From positions 1 through 64,000 of the forward strand of contig JACKNF010000014.1 in NCBI GenBank assembly GCA_024234995.1: a stretch of 64,000 nucleotides of DNA, given 5' to 3'. The notes under the pieces are model-generated. The model worked only from the letters and a program-made list of their open reading frames with translations, ran no database searches and had not been told where the DNA came from. The DNA comes from Gammaproteobacteria bacterium (GTDB lineage: Bacteria > Pseudomonadota > Gammaproteobacteria > Competibacterales > Competibacteraceae). The translations under genes and the position numbers were made by a program. This document shows, one piece after another, positions 42,596 to 50,888 of the stretch; the stretch's first letter is position 1; every line of letters begins with the position of its first letter.

Positions 42596-45160
42596 ATGAA
42601 CACATTTCACCCTGTAACCATCCTTCTAGGATGGCAAAAACGAAAAAGTGAGCCAATCTGGTGTGGCCGGCTGCGTATAGGGAATCGGCGTTATTGGCTG
42701 CTGGTTGCCGTGCTTCTGCCGCTTTATGCCCTGGCCCAGGAAGCGGGTGAGATGGTCAGCGTGACGGGAACCGCCGAAGTATTACGCCAAGGGCGCTGGC
42801 AGCCGATCGGTACGGGGGAGTTGCTGGCAGCTGGCGAGGTGGTGCGGACCAATGGAGGCAGCCGCGCCGCAATTTTATTAGCGAACGGCGCGCAAATCAA
42901 ACTCAACGGCAACAGCCAGCTGGAACTCAAGCAGATCGCCCCCCGGGAAATCATCCCTGCCTCGAACAGCATCTTGCAAAACATCCTTCGCTTGCTAGGT
43001 GGTGAAATCTGGGTCCGCGACAACAACCAGTTACTGGAGATTCAAACCCTGCCGGCCACTGCCACCATTCGCGGCACTGAGTTCAATTTAGCGGCCGGCC
43101 CCGCTGACACGACCCAATTAGCCGTGCTCGACGGGCTGGTTGAGCTCAGCAACCCGCAAGGCAGCGTGTTCGTAGCGGCAAACGAACAGGCCAGCGCGAA
43201 GATTGGCGAAGCGCCGCGCAAGACGGTGTTGATCAACCCGCTCGATGCAGTGCAATGGTCACTCTACTATCCGAATACAATTGATGCCTCAGCGGAGCAT
43301 GATCGTCGCCGCGATGACCCGCAATCCCCCGGATATTGGGTCCAAACCGCACAGAACCATTTGTTGCAAGGCCAAGCTGTTGCTGCCCGGCAGGCCATCG
43401 GCCAGGCACTGGCGCTCGATCCTAACAATGTACTGGCTTACAGCCTGCGTTCCAATATCGAATTGGTGCAAAACCGCAATGCGCAGGCGCTGGCCGATGC
43501 CGAACGGGCGGTCGCTGCCGGTCCATCCTCCTCCCCGGCGTACCTCAGCCTGAGCTTGGCCCGGCAGGCCGAATTCAATCTGGATGCCGCGCTGGAGGCG
43601 GCCCGCAAGGCAGTGACACTTGATCCCGACAATGCCCGCGCCTTGATCCAGCAAAGCAGCTTGCTGTTCGGTATAGGCCGGCTGAAGGAAGCAGTAAAAG
43701 TGGCGGAACAAGCGCGGCAACGAGCACCGGATGATGCCATGGTCAACACCGTCTGGGGATTCCTGCAACTGGCGCATAACCGGGTGGACAAAGCCCGCGA
43801 GGCGTTCCAAACCGCCATTGGACAGGATTCGACCCTGGGCTTACCGCAACTCGGCCTGGGACTGGTGCTATTCCGAAACAACCAAACCGATGAGGCGATC
43901 AAGGCGATACGCAAGGCAGTGCTGCTGGAGCCGAAGGTTTCACTCTACAACAGCTATCTCGGCAAGGCGTTTTACGAGGACATGCAGAACCAGCCAGCGC
44001 AAAAATATCTGGAGGCAGCCAAACAGCTCGATCCCCATGATCCGACACCCTGGTACTACGACGCCATTCGCCTGCAAAGCATCAATCAACCCATTGCAGC
44101 GGTAGAAAACCTGCAAAAATCTATCGAGCTGAACGATGATCGAGGCGTATACCGGTCACGGTTGCTGCTGGACGAGGACTTGGCGGCCCGTTCGGCGGCT
44201 TTGGGGCGCGTTTACAACGAAGCCGGTTTTACCGAACTCGGCCTGCAAGAAGGCTGGCAATCAGTCAACCGCGACCCCGCCAACTACTCCGCCCACCGCC
44301 TGCTGGCAGATTCCTATGCCGCACTCCCCAACGTGGAACAAGCCCGCGTGAGTGAATTGCTACAAGCCCAGTTGTTGCAACCGATCAATATCACGCCGGT
44401 GCAACCGCAAATGGCGGAAACCAGGTTGCTGATCCCGCCCGGCGGTCCGATCACGCCCTCCCTGTACGAATTCAATCCGCTGTTCGTGCAAAATAAACCG
44501 TCACTGTTCTTCTCCGGGCTGGGCGGCAATCAAGAGACCTGGGGTAATAACCTGATCGTCTCTGGTTTATCGGATCAGTTTTCCTACAGCCTCAGTCAGT
44601 TTCACTATCAGACCAATGGTTACCGGGAAAACAGTGATCTGGAGAATAGTATCTATGATTTTTTCGTACAAACAGCGGTGACCCCAAGTTTTAATCTCCA
44701 AGCCGAATATCGTTATCGGGAAACCTTATCGGGTGACCTTGGACTCAGGTTTAATGAATTATTTTTTTCCTCACAGCATACAAGCATCGATCAGGACATG
44801 AGCCGGGTTGGCGCCAATTATTCACTGTCACCACAAATGAATGCGATCGCCTCGTTTATTTACGCGAATCAGGATTACAAAAACAGTTTTTCAAATACTA
44901 CTTTTGCAACAAGATATAAAGGCTATCTAGCGGAAACCCAGTTACTCTATAAAACGGACCACTTTAATTTAATCACAGGCCTCAGCGGTAACTCGTCTGA
45001 TATAACATCGATAGGCCTGACAGATAACGAAGAATCTAACGCTAATCAGAAAATCGGCTATAGCTACGCCAATATTAAAATCCCAAACAATTTAATCTGG
45101 ACCATAGGATTGAGTTATCAATCCGCTGAAAGCTTCGTCTTACGACTTGAACAAACTTAA
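42596..45160 (+). CDS. FecR-TPR outer-membrane beta-barrel protein, 5' part (frameshifted)
   Basis: 854 residues up to the first stop. A signal peptide ends near residue 47 (LLPLYALA|QE). Then comes a FecR-like domain (about 75-205; AAGEVVRTNGGSRAAILL, TIRGTEFNLA, AVLDGLVELSNPQG). About ten TPR-type helical repeats follow (245-600), then the start of a barrel rich in Tyr/Asn/Ser strands (from about 640; FSYSLSQFHYQTNGY). The frame breaks after RLEQT at 45160. The reading continues in other frames to about 45935, so this is the front of a longer protein. FecR domains here probably bind a periplasmic ligand or polysaccharide. It is followed by two small exported proteins and a CHASE2 kinase, a likely functional set. 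Confidence 0.8.
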   Translation: MNTFHPVTILLGWQKRKSEPIWCGRLRIGNRRYWLLVAVLLPLYALAQEAGEMVSVTGTAEVLRQGRWQPIGTGELLAAGEVVRTNGGSRAAILLANGAQIKLNGNSQLELKQIAPREIIPASNSILQNILRLLGGEIWVRDNNQLLEIQTLPATATIRGTEFNLAAGPADTTQLAVLDGLVELSNPQGSVFVAANEQASAKIGEAPRKTVLINPLDAVQWSLYYPNTIDASAEHDRRRDDPQSPGYWVQTAQNHLLQGQAVAARQAIGQALALDPNNVLAYSLRSNIELVQNRNAQALADAERAVAAGPSSSPAYLSLSLARQAEFNLDAALEAARKAVTLDPDNARALIQQSSLLFGIGRLKEAVKVAEQARQRAPDDAMVNTVWGFLQLAHNRVDKAREAFQTAIGQDSTLGLPQLGLGLVLFRNNQTDEAIKAIRKAVLLEPKVSLYNSYLGKAFYEDMQNQPAQKYLEAAKQLDPHDPTPWYYDAIRLQSINQPIAAVENLQKSIELNDDRGVYRSRLLLDEDLAARSAALGRVYNEAGFTELGLQEGWQSVNRDPANYSAHRLLADSYAALPNVEQARVSELLQAQLLQPINITPVQPQMAETRLLIPPGGPITPSLYEFNPLFVQNKPSLFFSGLGGNQETWGNNLIVSGLSDQFSYSLSQFHYQTNGYRENSDLENSIYDFFVQTAVTPSFNLQAEYRYRETLSGDLGLRFNELFFSSQHTSIDQDMSRVGANYSLSPQMNAIASFIYANQDYKNSFSNTTFATRYKGYLAETQLLYKTDHFNLITGLSGNSSDITSIGLTDNEESNANQKIGYSYANIKIPNNLIWTIGLSYQSAESFVLRLEQT

Positions 45161-45935
45161 CCCAAAACTGGGTGTACAGTGGGCGATCAACGACCATGCC
45201 ACGTTGCAGGGCAGCGGCATTCCAAGTGGTCAAGCGGGAATTCGCAATTGAACAAACTATTGAACCAACTCAAGTTGCAGGTTTCAATCAATTTTTTTGA
45301 CAACCCAGCAGGAGCGGTGTCCAAAAATTACGGCGTGGGTCCTCTCGATATCCGGTTTACTAAACAACTATGGGGTGGCTTGACTGCACTCAGACGCGAT
45401 CTCGAAGTGCCTTTTGGAACGCTAGAGCTGCCTGAATTCTATGAAATTGAGCAGACTCAGGAAAATTACTATAATGCCTATTTATACTGGATGCCTAACC
45501 GTCAGTGGGCCGTAAGCATGTCAGGGTTTACCAAACTTTTGAAGTTGAGCAAGACTTGCAGGGCCAAGTCTTTTTATTCCCAGACCTCACTACTTGCGAA
45601 CGATCTCCTGCCCATCAATGTCCAATATTTCGACCCGTCCGGTTTTTTTGCTGGAGCGGGCCTCGTTTATGTCAATCAGCGTATCAATTTCTTGATCCAA
45701 TATCATCCACCCCCATTACCAATGCCGCATGCAAAATGAAAATTTCACCTTGATTAATGCCGGTCTGGGTTACCGTCTTCCCAAACGATGGGGAACTGTT
45801 GCCCTCCAAGTAAATAATCTTTTAACCAGAATTTCGTTATCAGGATTATAGTTTTTCAAGTTGGGGAACGGGCAATCAACCCTTTATACATTCCCGAACG
45901 AACCATTTTTATCCGCATGGTTCTTAATTTTCTAA
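45161..45935 (+). pseudogene. Broken 3' part of the FecR-TPR beta-barrel gene
   Basis: Barrel-like sequence continues but jumps among all three frames. LNPKLGVQWAINDHATLQGSG follows directly after the first stop if one A of caaact is removed. Then FDNPAGAVSKNYGVGPLDIRF (break at a run of seven T near 45292-45298), VYQTFEVEQDLQGQVFLF, AGAGLVYVNQRINFL, NAGLGYRLPKRWGTVALQVNN and ERTIFIRMVLNF (quoted in part). The last ends in Phe, as outer-membrane barrels do. About eight or nine single-base indels lie within 0.78 kb, many in homopolymers. The gene is either decaying or affected by local sequence error. Confidence 0.6.
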
Positions 45936-46010
45936 TCTTAATTTACCAAGCGAGAAAAATCCATGAAACCTAGCAGGCGTTGAAATTCCTCTTGAATCCC
46001 CTCTCTAAAC

Positions 46011-46214
46011 TTGAACCCTAATACGATTTTAGTCACTGTTTCCGATGAACAAGAAAAAACCAAACTGATTAAGATCAGCAGTCCATCTTTTTTAGAGACT
46101 GATGCCGTTTTGAAAGTGGCTGGAAATGCCACAAATGAAGAGACTCAACCACAAAGCGGATGTTATGTATGGAATGGAGTCAAGTGGGTATGGGCGGACC
46201 CTTGCCCACGTTGA
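46011..46214 (+). CDS. Small protein with C-terminal GCYVWNG...DPCPR signature, copy 1
   Basis: 67 residues if read from a TTG at 46011; the start is uncertain and no signal peptide is visible upstream. The C-terminal part, LKVAGNATNEETQPQSGCYVWNG then VKWVWADPCPR, closely matches the next small protein. Two Cys residues and three Trp are shared, which suggests a disulfide-tied surface knob. The N-terminal half is Glu/Lys-rich. Not recognised as any described family. It lies between the barrel gene and the second copy. Confidence 0.5.
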   Translation: MNPNTILVTVSDEQEKTKLIKISSPSFLETDAVLKVAGNATNEETQPQSGCYVWNGVKWVWADPCPR

Positions 46215-46312
46215 AGATGAGGTAAAACAGGTATCTGGCGGAGGTGTGAAGTTAAAATAAATAGCTTTTCGCCCTCGCCTTGCGAGACTTGGATTCATTA
46301 TCTAAATTATAG

Positions 46313-46334
46313 ACGCCACTCCCTGTAGCGGCGT
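46313..46334. other. Hairpin between the two small-protein genes
   Basis: acgccact-ccctgt-agcggcgt folds into an 8-bp stem with one G-T pair, about 40 bp before the second small gene. There is no T run after it, so it is more likely an mRNA structure than a terminator. Confidence 0.35.
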
Positions 46335-46373
46335 AATCCAAACCAAAATCGCAAGATCGAAAGGAGATCAATA

Positions 46374-46653
46374 ATGAATAAGAAATTATTGATGAGCATC
46401 GCTGTATTCTGCACCATGGGGCTTATCTGCGGGTGCATGGGCGACCGGCACTATGACTGTCGGCGAAATCGTTGCCGAGACCAGAGAAGCCGCTGCAGAA
46501 ATGAAGACCAATGCCGGCGGTATCCTTGCTAATCATGAGACGGTTTTGCGAGTGGCGATAAATACTATGGGTATAGAAACAGGACCACAGTATCAAGGAT
46601 GTTATGTATGGAATGGAACCCAGTGGATATGGGTAGATCCATGTCCACGGTAA
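46374..46653 (+). pseudogene. Small exported protein with GCYVWNG...DPCPR signature, copy 2 (one-base frameshift)
   Basis: A strong ribosome site (AAGGAG, 7 nt) leads to the ATG at 46374 and MNKKLLMSIAVFCTMGLIC. If one G of the triplet at 46431-46433 is dropped, the frame continues GAWATGTMTVGEIVAE, giving a complete signal peptide with cleavage after AWA. A 70-residue mature protein then ends in YQGCYVWNG then TQWIWVDPCPR. As sequenced, only the part from 46453 is open in the second frame. The last 50 residues are homologous to copy 1, including an exact 21-bp DNA match (46158-46178 with 46597-46617). Stop lies 9 bp before the kinase start. Function unknown; a sensor accessory is a guess. 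Confidence 0.6.
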
Positions 46654-46662
46654 GTTAACACT

Positions 46663-48354
46663 TTGCCAAGATTGCAAATCTCGTCGATTTGGCTGGCGGC
46701 GCTAGTTGCTGTCTTGGCCTTCGGATTGGTTCTTGCGCTCTCCAACACCTCGTTTTTTGCGCTCCTTGAACTCAAGGGATTGGACCTGCTGTTCACCTTG
46801 CGTGGCGTGCAACCCCCGCCTGAATCCATTGTCATCGTCGCCATCGACGAATCGTCCATGGCCGAAATCAAACAACAATGGCCCTGGCCGCGCAGCCTGC
46901 ACGCTCGCTTGATCCGGCAACTTCACCAAGCCGGCGCGGCGGTGATCGGTTTTGACATCCTGTTCACAGAACCCTCTGAACCGGCTGAGGATCAGGCACT
47001 GGCGCAGGCGTTGCGCGAAGCTGGCAACGGCGTACTGGCTAGCGCGCTGTCGGTGGTCAACGATCCTCTATTCCGCCACACGATTCGGGTCGATCCGATT
47101 TCCGCTCTGCAAGAGGCATCTCTGGTCGGCAGCGCCTTCGTCAGCATCGACCCCGATGGCACCGTGCGGCGGGCGCGGCTGCTCGCTCCGGATTTGCCTT
47201 CTTTCGCCCTGCAAGTGGTCCGGCGCTATCTCGAACGGCCCGCGGCGGAGGCGACCGTCAAGCCGGAGCGGCAGCGCTTCAGCCAAAAAGATCTGCTGCA
47301 GGAACAGCTGATTGACTACCGGGGGCCTCCGCAGACGATTCAGACCCTGTCCTACTATCAAGCGCTCGACCCCCAAAACCTGCTGCCACCGGGGATTTTC
47401 GCCGGTAAAATCGTGCTGGTAGGCCGCGCGCTGGAAGCCACTCCCGAACCGCAGCGCCTGTCAGGTGATACCTTCCTGACCCCGTTTTCCTGGACCGGCG
47501 GCAATCCCACCGCCGGTGTCGAAATTCAGGCTACCTTGGTGGACAATTTGTTGAGCGGACGCTTCGCCACCGAACCCGCTCCAGTCGCACGCGGGTTCGG
47601 GCTACTGGCGCTGGCGCTAGCTGCCAGCTTGCTGGTGATGCAATTCAAACCGTTCGTTGCCTTAGTGACAACTGCCGCGCTAGCGGTGCTGTGCCTTATC
47701 ATCGCCTGGGCAGTGTTCGCGGCGACCAGTCTATGGTTGCCAATTTTACCAGGGATACTGACCCTGTTTCTGGTCTATGGCGGCCATCTGCTGCTGCGGA
47801 CATTGAGCGCCGAGCGCGACCGCCGTCGTTTGCTGGAGGCCATCAACCGCGATCTGGAAGCGAAAATCGCCGAACGCACCCAACAACTGGCAACCACTCA
47901 TCAGGCACTCAGTCAACGTCACCAGCAGCTCGAAACCGCTTATGGGGACTTGGCCCGCACCCAGCACCAACTGGTCCAATCGGAAAAAATGGCATCACTG
48001 GGACTGTTAGTAGCCGGTATCGCTCACGAATTAAACAACCCCACCAGCTATGTCTACAGCAACCTGGAATTTATCGAAGAATATACCGAACGCTTGGTGA
48101 TGGTGCTCGAAGACTATGCCGGTGAGGGCGGGCCGGACGGTCAGGCTCACTGCCAGGGCAATGCGCATTATCAGGAATCCTATCTTATTGATACCCTGAA
48201 TACCTTGCGGGAATTGATCGCCAGTTGTAAGGGAGGGTACCCAGCGAATCAAGAAGATTGTACTGGATCTGCGCACTTTTTCGCGCACCGACGATATCGG
48301 CCTGATCAGCCGATTTGCACAAAAGGCATCGAATTGGCCTTAAGCGCTCGCTAA
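46663..48354 (+). CDS. CHASE2-domain sensor histidine kinase, N-terminal part (frameshifted)
   Basis: 563 residues from a TTG at 46663. TM1 (about 7-28), a large CHASE2 extracytoplasmic sensor (about 30-305; VAIDESSMAEIKQQWPWPR, GFDILFTEPS, FAGKIVLVGRAL), three further membrane helices (about 308-375), a coiled coil (380-440), and a HisKA dimerisation helix with SEKMASLGLLVAGIAHELNNP in which the His is the expected phosphorylation site. The frame breaks near 48232, where taagggaggg has one G too many: removing it restores SCKEGTQRIKKIVLDLRTFS. The last 40 residues of the reported frame are therefore not native. The ATPase domain follows in 48419-48772. Confidence 0.8.
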   Translation: MPRLQISSIWLAALVAVLAFGLVLALSNTSFFALLELKGLDLLFTLRGVQPPPESIVIVAIDESSMAEIKQQWPWPRSLHARLIRQLHQAGAAVIGFDILFTEPSEPAEDQALAQALREAGNGVLASALSVVNDPLFRHTIRVDPISALQEASLVGSAFVSIDPDGTVRRARLLAPDLPSFALQVVRRYLERPAAEATVKPERQRFSQKDLLQEQLIDYRGPPQTIQTLSYYQALDPQNLLPPGIFAGKIVLVGRALEATPEPQRLSGDTFLTPFSWTGGNPTAGVEIQATLVDNLLSGRFATEPAPVARGFGLLALALAASLLVMQFKPFVALVTTAALAVLCLIIAWAVFAATSLWLPILPGILTLFLVYGGHLLLRTLSAERDRRRLLEAINRDLEAKIAERTQQLATTHQALSQRHQQLETAYGDLARTQHQLVQSEKMASLGLLVAGIAHELNNPTSYVYSNLEFIEEYTERLVMVLEDYAGEGGPDGQAHCQGNAHYQESYLIDTLNTLRELIASCKGGYPANQEDCTGSAHFFAHRRYRPDQPICTKGIELALSAR

Positions 48355-48772
48355 ACAAACAGTACCAGATCGTATTACCATCCACCGGGAATACCATCCC
48401 CTGCCGCCCGTAGAATGTTTGCCTGGACAAATCAACCAGGTTTTCATGAATCTGCTGCAAAATGCCGCTCAAGCCATCCTCGGCAAAGGCAATGTCTGGA
48501 TTAAGACATGGGTGGAGGGTGATTGGGTCAAAATCGCCATCCAGGATGATGGCGCAGGGATTGCGGAAGAGAATCTGTCCAAGGTTTTCGATCCGTTTTT
48601 CACCACCAAGCCCGTGGGTACGGGAACAGGATTGGGACTCAGCGTCAGCTACGGCATTATCGAAAAACACGGCGGCAGAATCCGCGTGGCCAGCACGAAC
48701 CATCAAGGCAGCGAATTTACGATCGAACTGCCAGTACAACCGATTAAACGAGCACTACTGCCAGCCACATAG
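48355..48772 (+). pseudogene. HATPase_c domain of the CHASE2 kinase, separated by frameshifts
   Basis: Continues the kinase in frame after two or three indels between 48232 and 48355: AKQTVPDRITIHREYHPLPP leads into GQINQVFMNLLQNAAQAILG (N box), DDGAGI (G1), FDPFFTTKPVGTGTGLGLSV (F and G2 boxes) and ends TIELPVQPIKRALLPAT. All ATP-binding boxes are intact. The open part with an ATG begins at 48446 or earlier (TTG at 48419). No response regulator gene is adjacent. Confidence 0.7.
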
Positions 48773-48785
48773 ACAGACCCTATAG

Positions 48786-50888
48786 CTACACCTCACCGTA
48801 GCGCGCCCCCGCACCAATCCAGCGGTGAATCAGCGGTTCAACACAGTCCGGGTGGTCACGCAGCAACAAGTCGGCGGTATGGCGAACAACATTCAATAAA
48901 TCCTGGTCACGCAGTAGATCGGCAATCCGTAAACTCTGTTCGCCCGTCTGGCGAGTGCCGAGCACTTCGCCAGGACCGCGCAACTCCAGGTCACGGCGGG
49001 CGATTTCAAAACCGTCGTGACATTCTCGCAGCACCGCCAGCCGGCTCTGGGCCACCTGGGACAGAGGGGGCCGGTAAAGCAGTACGCAACTGCTGTCAAT
49101 GCTGCCTCGCCCGATTCGCCCCCGTAATTGATGTAGTTGCGCCAGACCCAGGCGCTCGGGATTCTCGATAACCATCAGGCTGGCGTTAGGGACATCAACT
49201 CCGACCTCGATCACGGTGGTGGCGACCAATAACGCCAGTTCCCCGGCTTTGAAGGCCGCCATTACCGTTTCCTTGGCATTGGCTGATAGCCGGCCATGCA
49301 CCAGGCCAATGCGCAATTCCGGCAACAATCCGGTCAATTGTTCCGCAGTCACCGTCGCCGCCTGGCATTGCAACGCCTCGGATTCTTCAATCAGCGGACA
49401 AACCCAGTAGGCCTGGCGGCCCTTGCGGCAGGCCCGGCGGATACGTTCAATGATCTCATTGCGCCGGTGATCGGGCACAACGACGGTTTTAACCAGGCGG
49501 CGGCCGGGCGGCAGCTCATCGATGATCGACGTATCAAGATCGGCATAGGCGCTCATCGCCAGGGTGCGCGGGATAGGGGTGGCGGTCATGATCAACTGAT
49601 GCGGGCAGCGGCCCTCATTGCGGCCCTTCTCGCGCAAGGCCAGCCGTTGATGAACACCGAAACGATGTTGCTCATCGACAATCACTAAGGCCAGCTCCGC
49701 AAATTCGACGGTTTCCTGAAATAGCGCGTGGGTGCCGATCGCAATTTGAATCTCGCCAGCAGCCAAACGTTCCAGCAAAAGCTGCCGCGCCTTGCCAGTC
49801 AATCGTCCGGTCAGCCAAGCAATGTCCAAGCCCAGTTCGCCCAGCCAGGCACGGAAATTGCGGTGATGCTGTTCAGCCAGCAATTCGGTAGGCGCCATCA
49901 ATGCCGCCTGAGCGCCTGCTGCGACTACCCGCAATGCTGCAGCAGCGGCAACCACGGTTTTCCCGGAGCCGACATCGCCCTGTAGCAGCCGGAGCATGGG
50001 GCGGGGCTGCATAAGGTCGGCATTGATTTCCTCCAGTACCCGCTGCTGAGCGGCGGTGAGCGTAAAAGGCAAGCGTTCTAGAAAGCGCTGGCTCAAGCAA
50101 CCGCTGGCCAGCGGCGGCGCAGCCTGGCGGCGGGTCTGTTCGCGCAACCGGCGCAAACTAAGCTGGTGCGCCAGCATTTCCTCGAAGGCCAGCCGCCGCC
50201 GGGCTGGATGACGGCCGCTCTCCAATTCCGCAACCGGCGTATCTGCCGGCGGCTGATGTAACAACCGCACAGTTTCGGCAATCGGTGGCAGATTTAACTG
50301 AGCAAGCAGCATTGGCGGCAATAACTCGGGCAACAAAGCCTCTGCCTGTTCCAGCACTTGTTCCGCCAGATTACGCAGGGTGAATTGTTGCAAACCGGCA
50401 GTTGCCGGATAGATTGGAGTGAGCTGGCCATCAACCGGTGGCGTGTCTAGTTCAATCCGGCGGCATTCCGGATGAATCATTTCCAAACCACCGGCATAAC
50501 CGGACCGCACTTCGCCAAAGCAACGTAACCAGGTACCGGTCTGACTGAGCCATTGCTGCTGGGCAGCGCTGAAGTGAAAAAAACGCAGGGTGAGATCACC
50601 GGTTCCATCGCTTAGGCGGCAGAGCAGAAAGCGCCGGCTGCGTCCGCTGATTTGGCTGCTGACTACGGCCGCTTCAATCTGTGCCTCTTCGCCAAGCTGC
50701 AATTTGCCGATAGGCGTGATGCGGCTGCGGTCCTGATAGCGTAATGGCAAATGCAGCAACACGTCTTCGGCGGTGTATAGACCGAGCCGGTGCAACCGCT
50801 CCGCCAGCTTCGGCCCGACGCCTTTCAGCGTGGTGATTGACAGCCGTTTGGGCTTTAGCGGGACAACATCGCGCACCTCGGACTTCAT
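48786..50888 (-). CDS. recG: ATP-dependent DNA helicase RecG
   Basis: 700 residues (E. coli 693). A branch-migrating helicase that regresses stalled forks and processes Holliday-type junctions. The N-terminal wedge/OB domain covers about 1-250 (LKGVGPKLAERLHRLGLYTAEDVLLHLP quoted in part: LKGVGPKLAERL). Helicase motifs: Walker A GDVGSGKTVVA (about 302), APTELLAEQH, DEQHRFG (about 401), MTATPIPRTLAM, TTVIEVGVDVPNASLMVIE in part, and QLRGRIGRG. The ATG directly follows the TAG of the GGDEF gene upstream. Classic neighbour of gmk-rpoZ-spoT. Confidence 0.97.
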   Translation of the reverse strand: MKSEVRDVVPLKPKRLSITTLKGVGPKLAERLHRLGLYTAEDVLLHLPLRYQDRSRITPIGKLQLGEEAQIEAAVVSSQISGRSRRFLLCRLSDGTGDLTLRFFHFSAAQQQWLSQTGTWLRCFGEVRSGYAGGLEMIHPECRRIELDTPPVDGQLTPIYPATAGLQQFTLRNLAEQVLEQAEALLPELLPPMLLAQLNLPPIAETVRLLHQPPADTPVAELESGRHPARRRLAFEEMLAHQLSLRRLREQTRRQAAPPLASGCLSQRFLERLPFTLTAAQQRVLEEINADLMQPRPMLRLLQGDVGSGKTVVAAAAALRVVAAGAQAALMAPTELLAEQHHRNFRAWLGELGLDIAWLTGRLTGKARQLLLERLAAGEIQIAIGTHALFQETVEFAELALVIVDEQHRFGVHQRLALREKGRNEGRCPHQLIMTATPIPRTLAMSAYADLDTSIIDELPPGRRLVKTVVVPDHRRNEIIERIRRACRKGRQAYWVCPLIEESEALQCQAATVTAEQLTGLLPELRIGLVHGRLSANAKETVMAAFKAGELALLVATTVIEVGVDVPNASLMVIENPERLGLAQLHQLRGRIGRGSIDSSCVLLYRPPLSQVAQSRLAVLRECHDGFEIARRDLELRGPGEVLGTRQTGEQSLRIADLLRDQDLLNVVRHTADLLLRDHPDCVEPLIHRWIGAGARYGEV

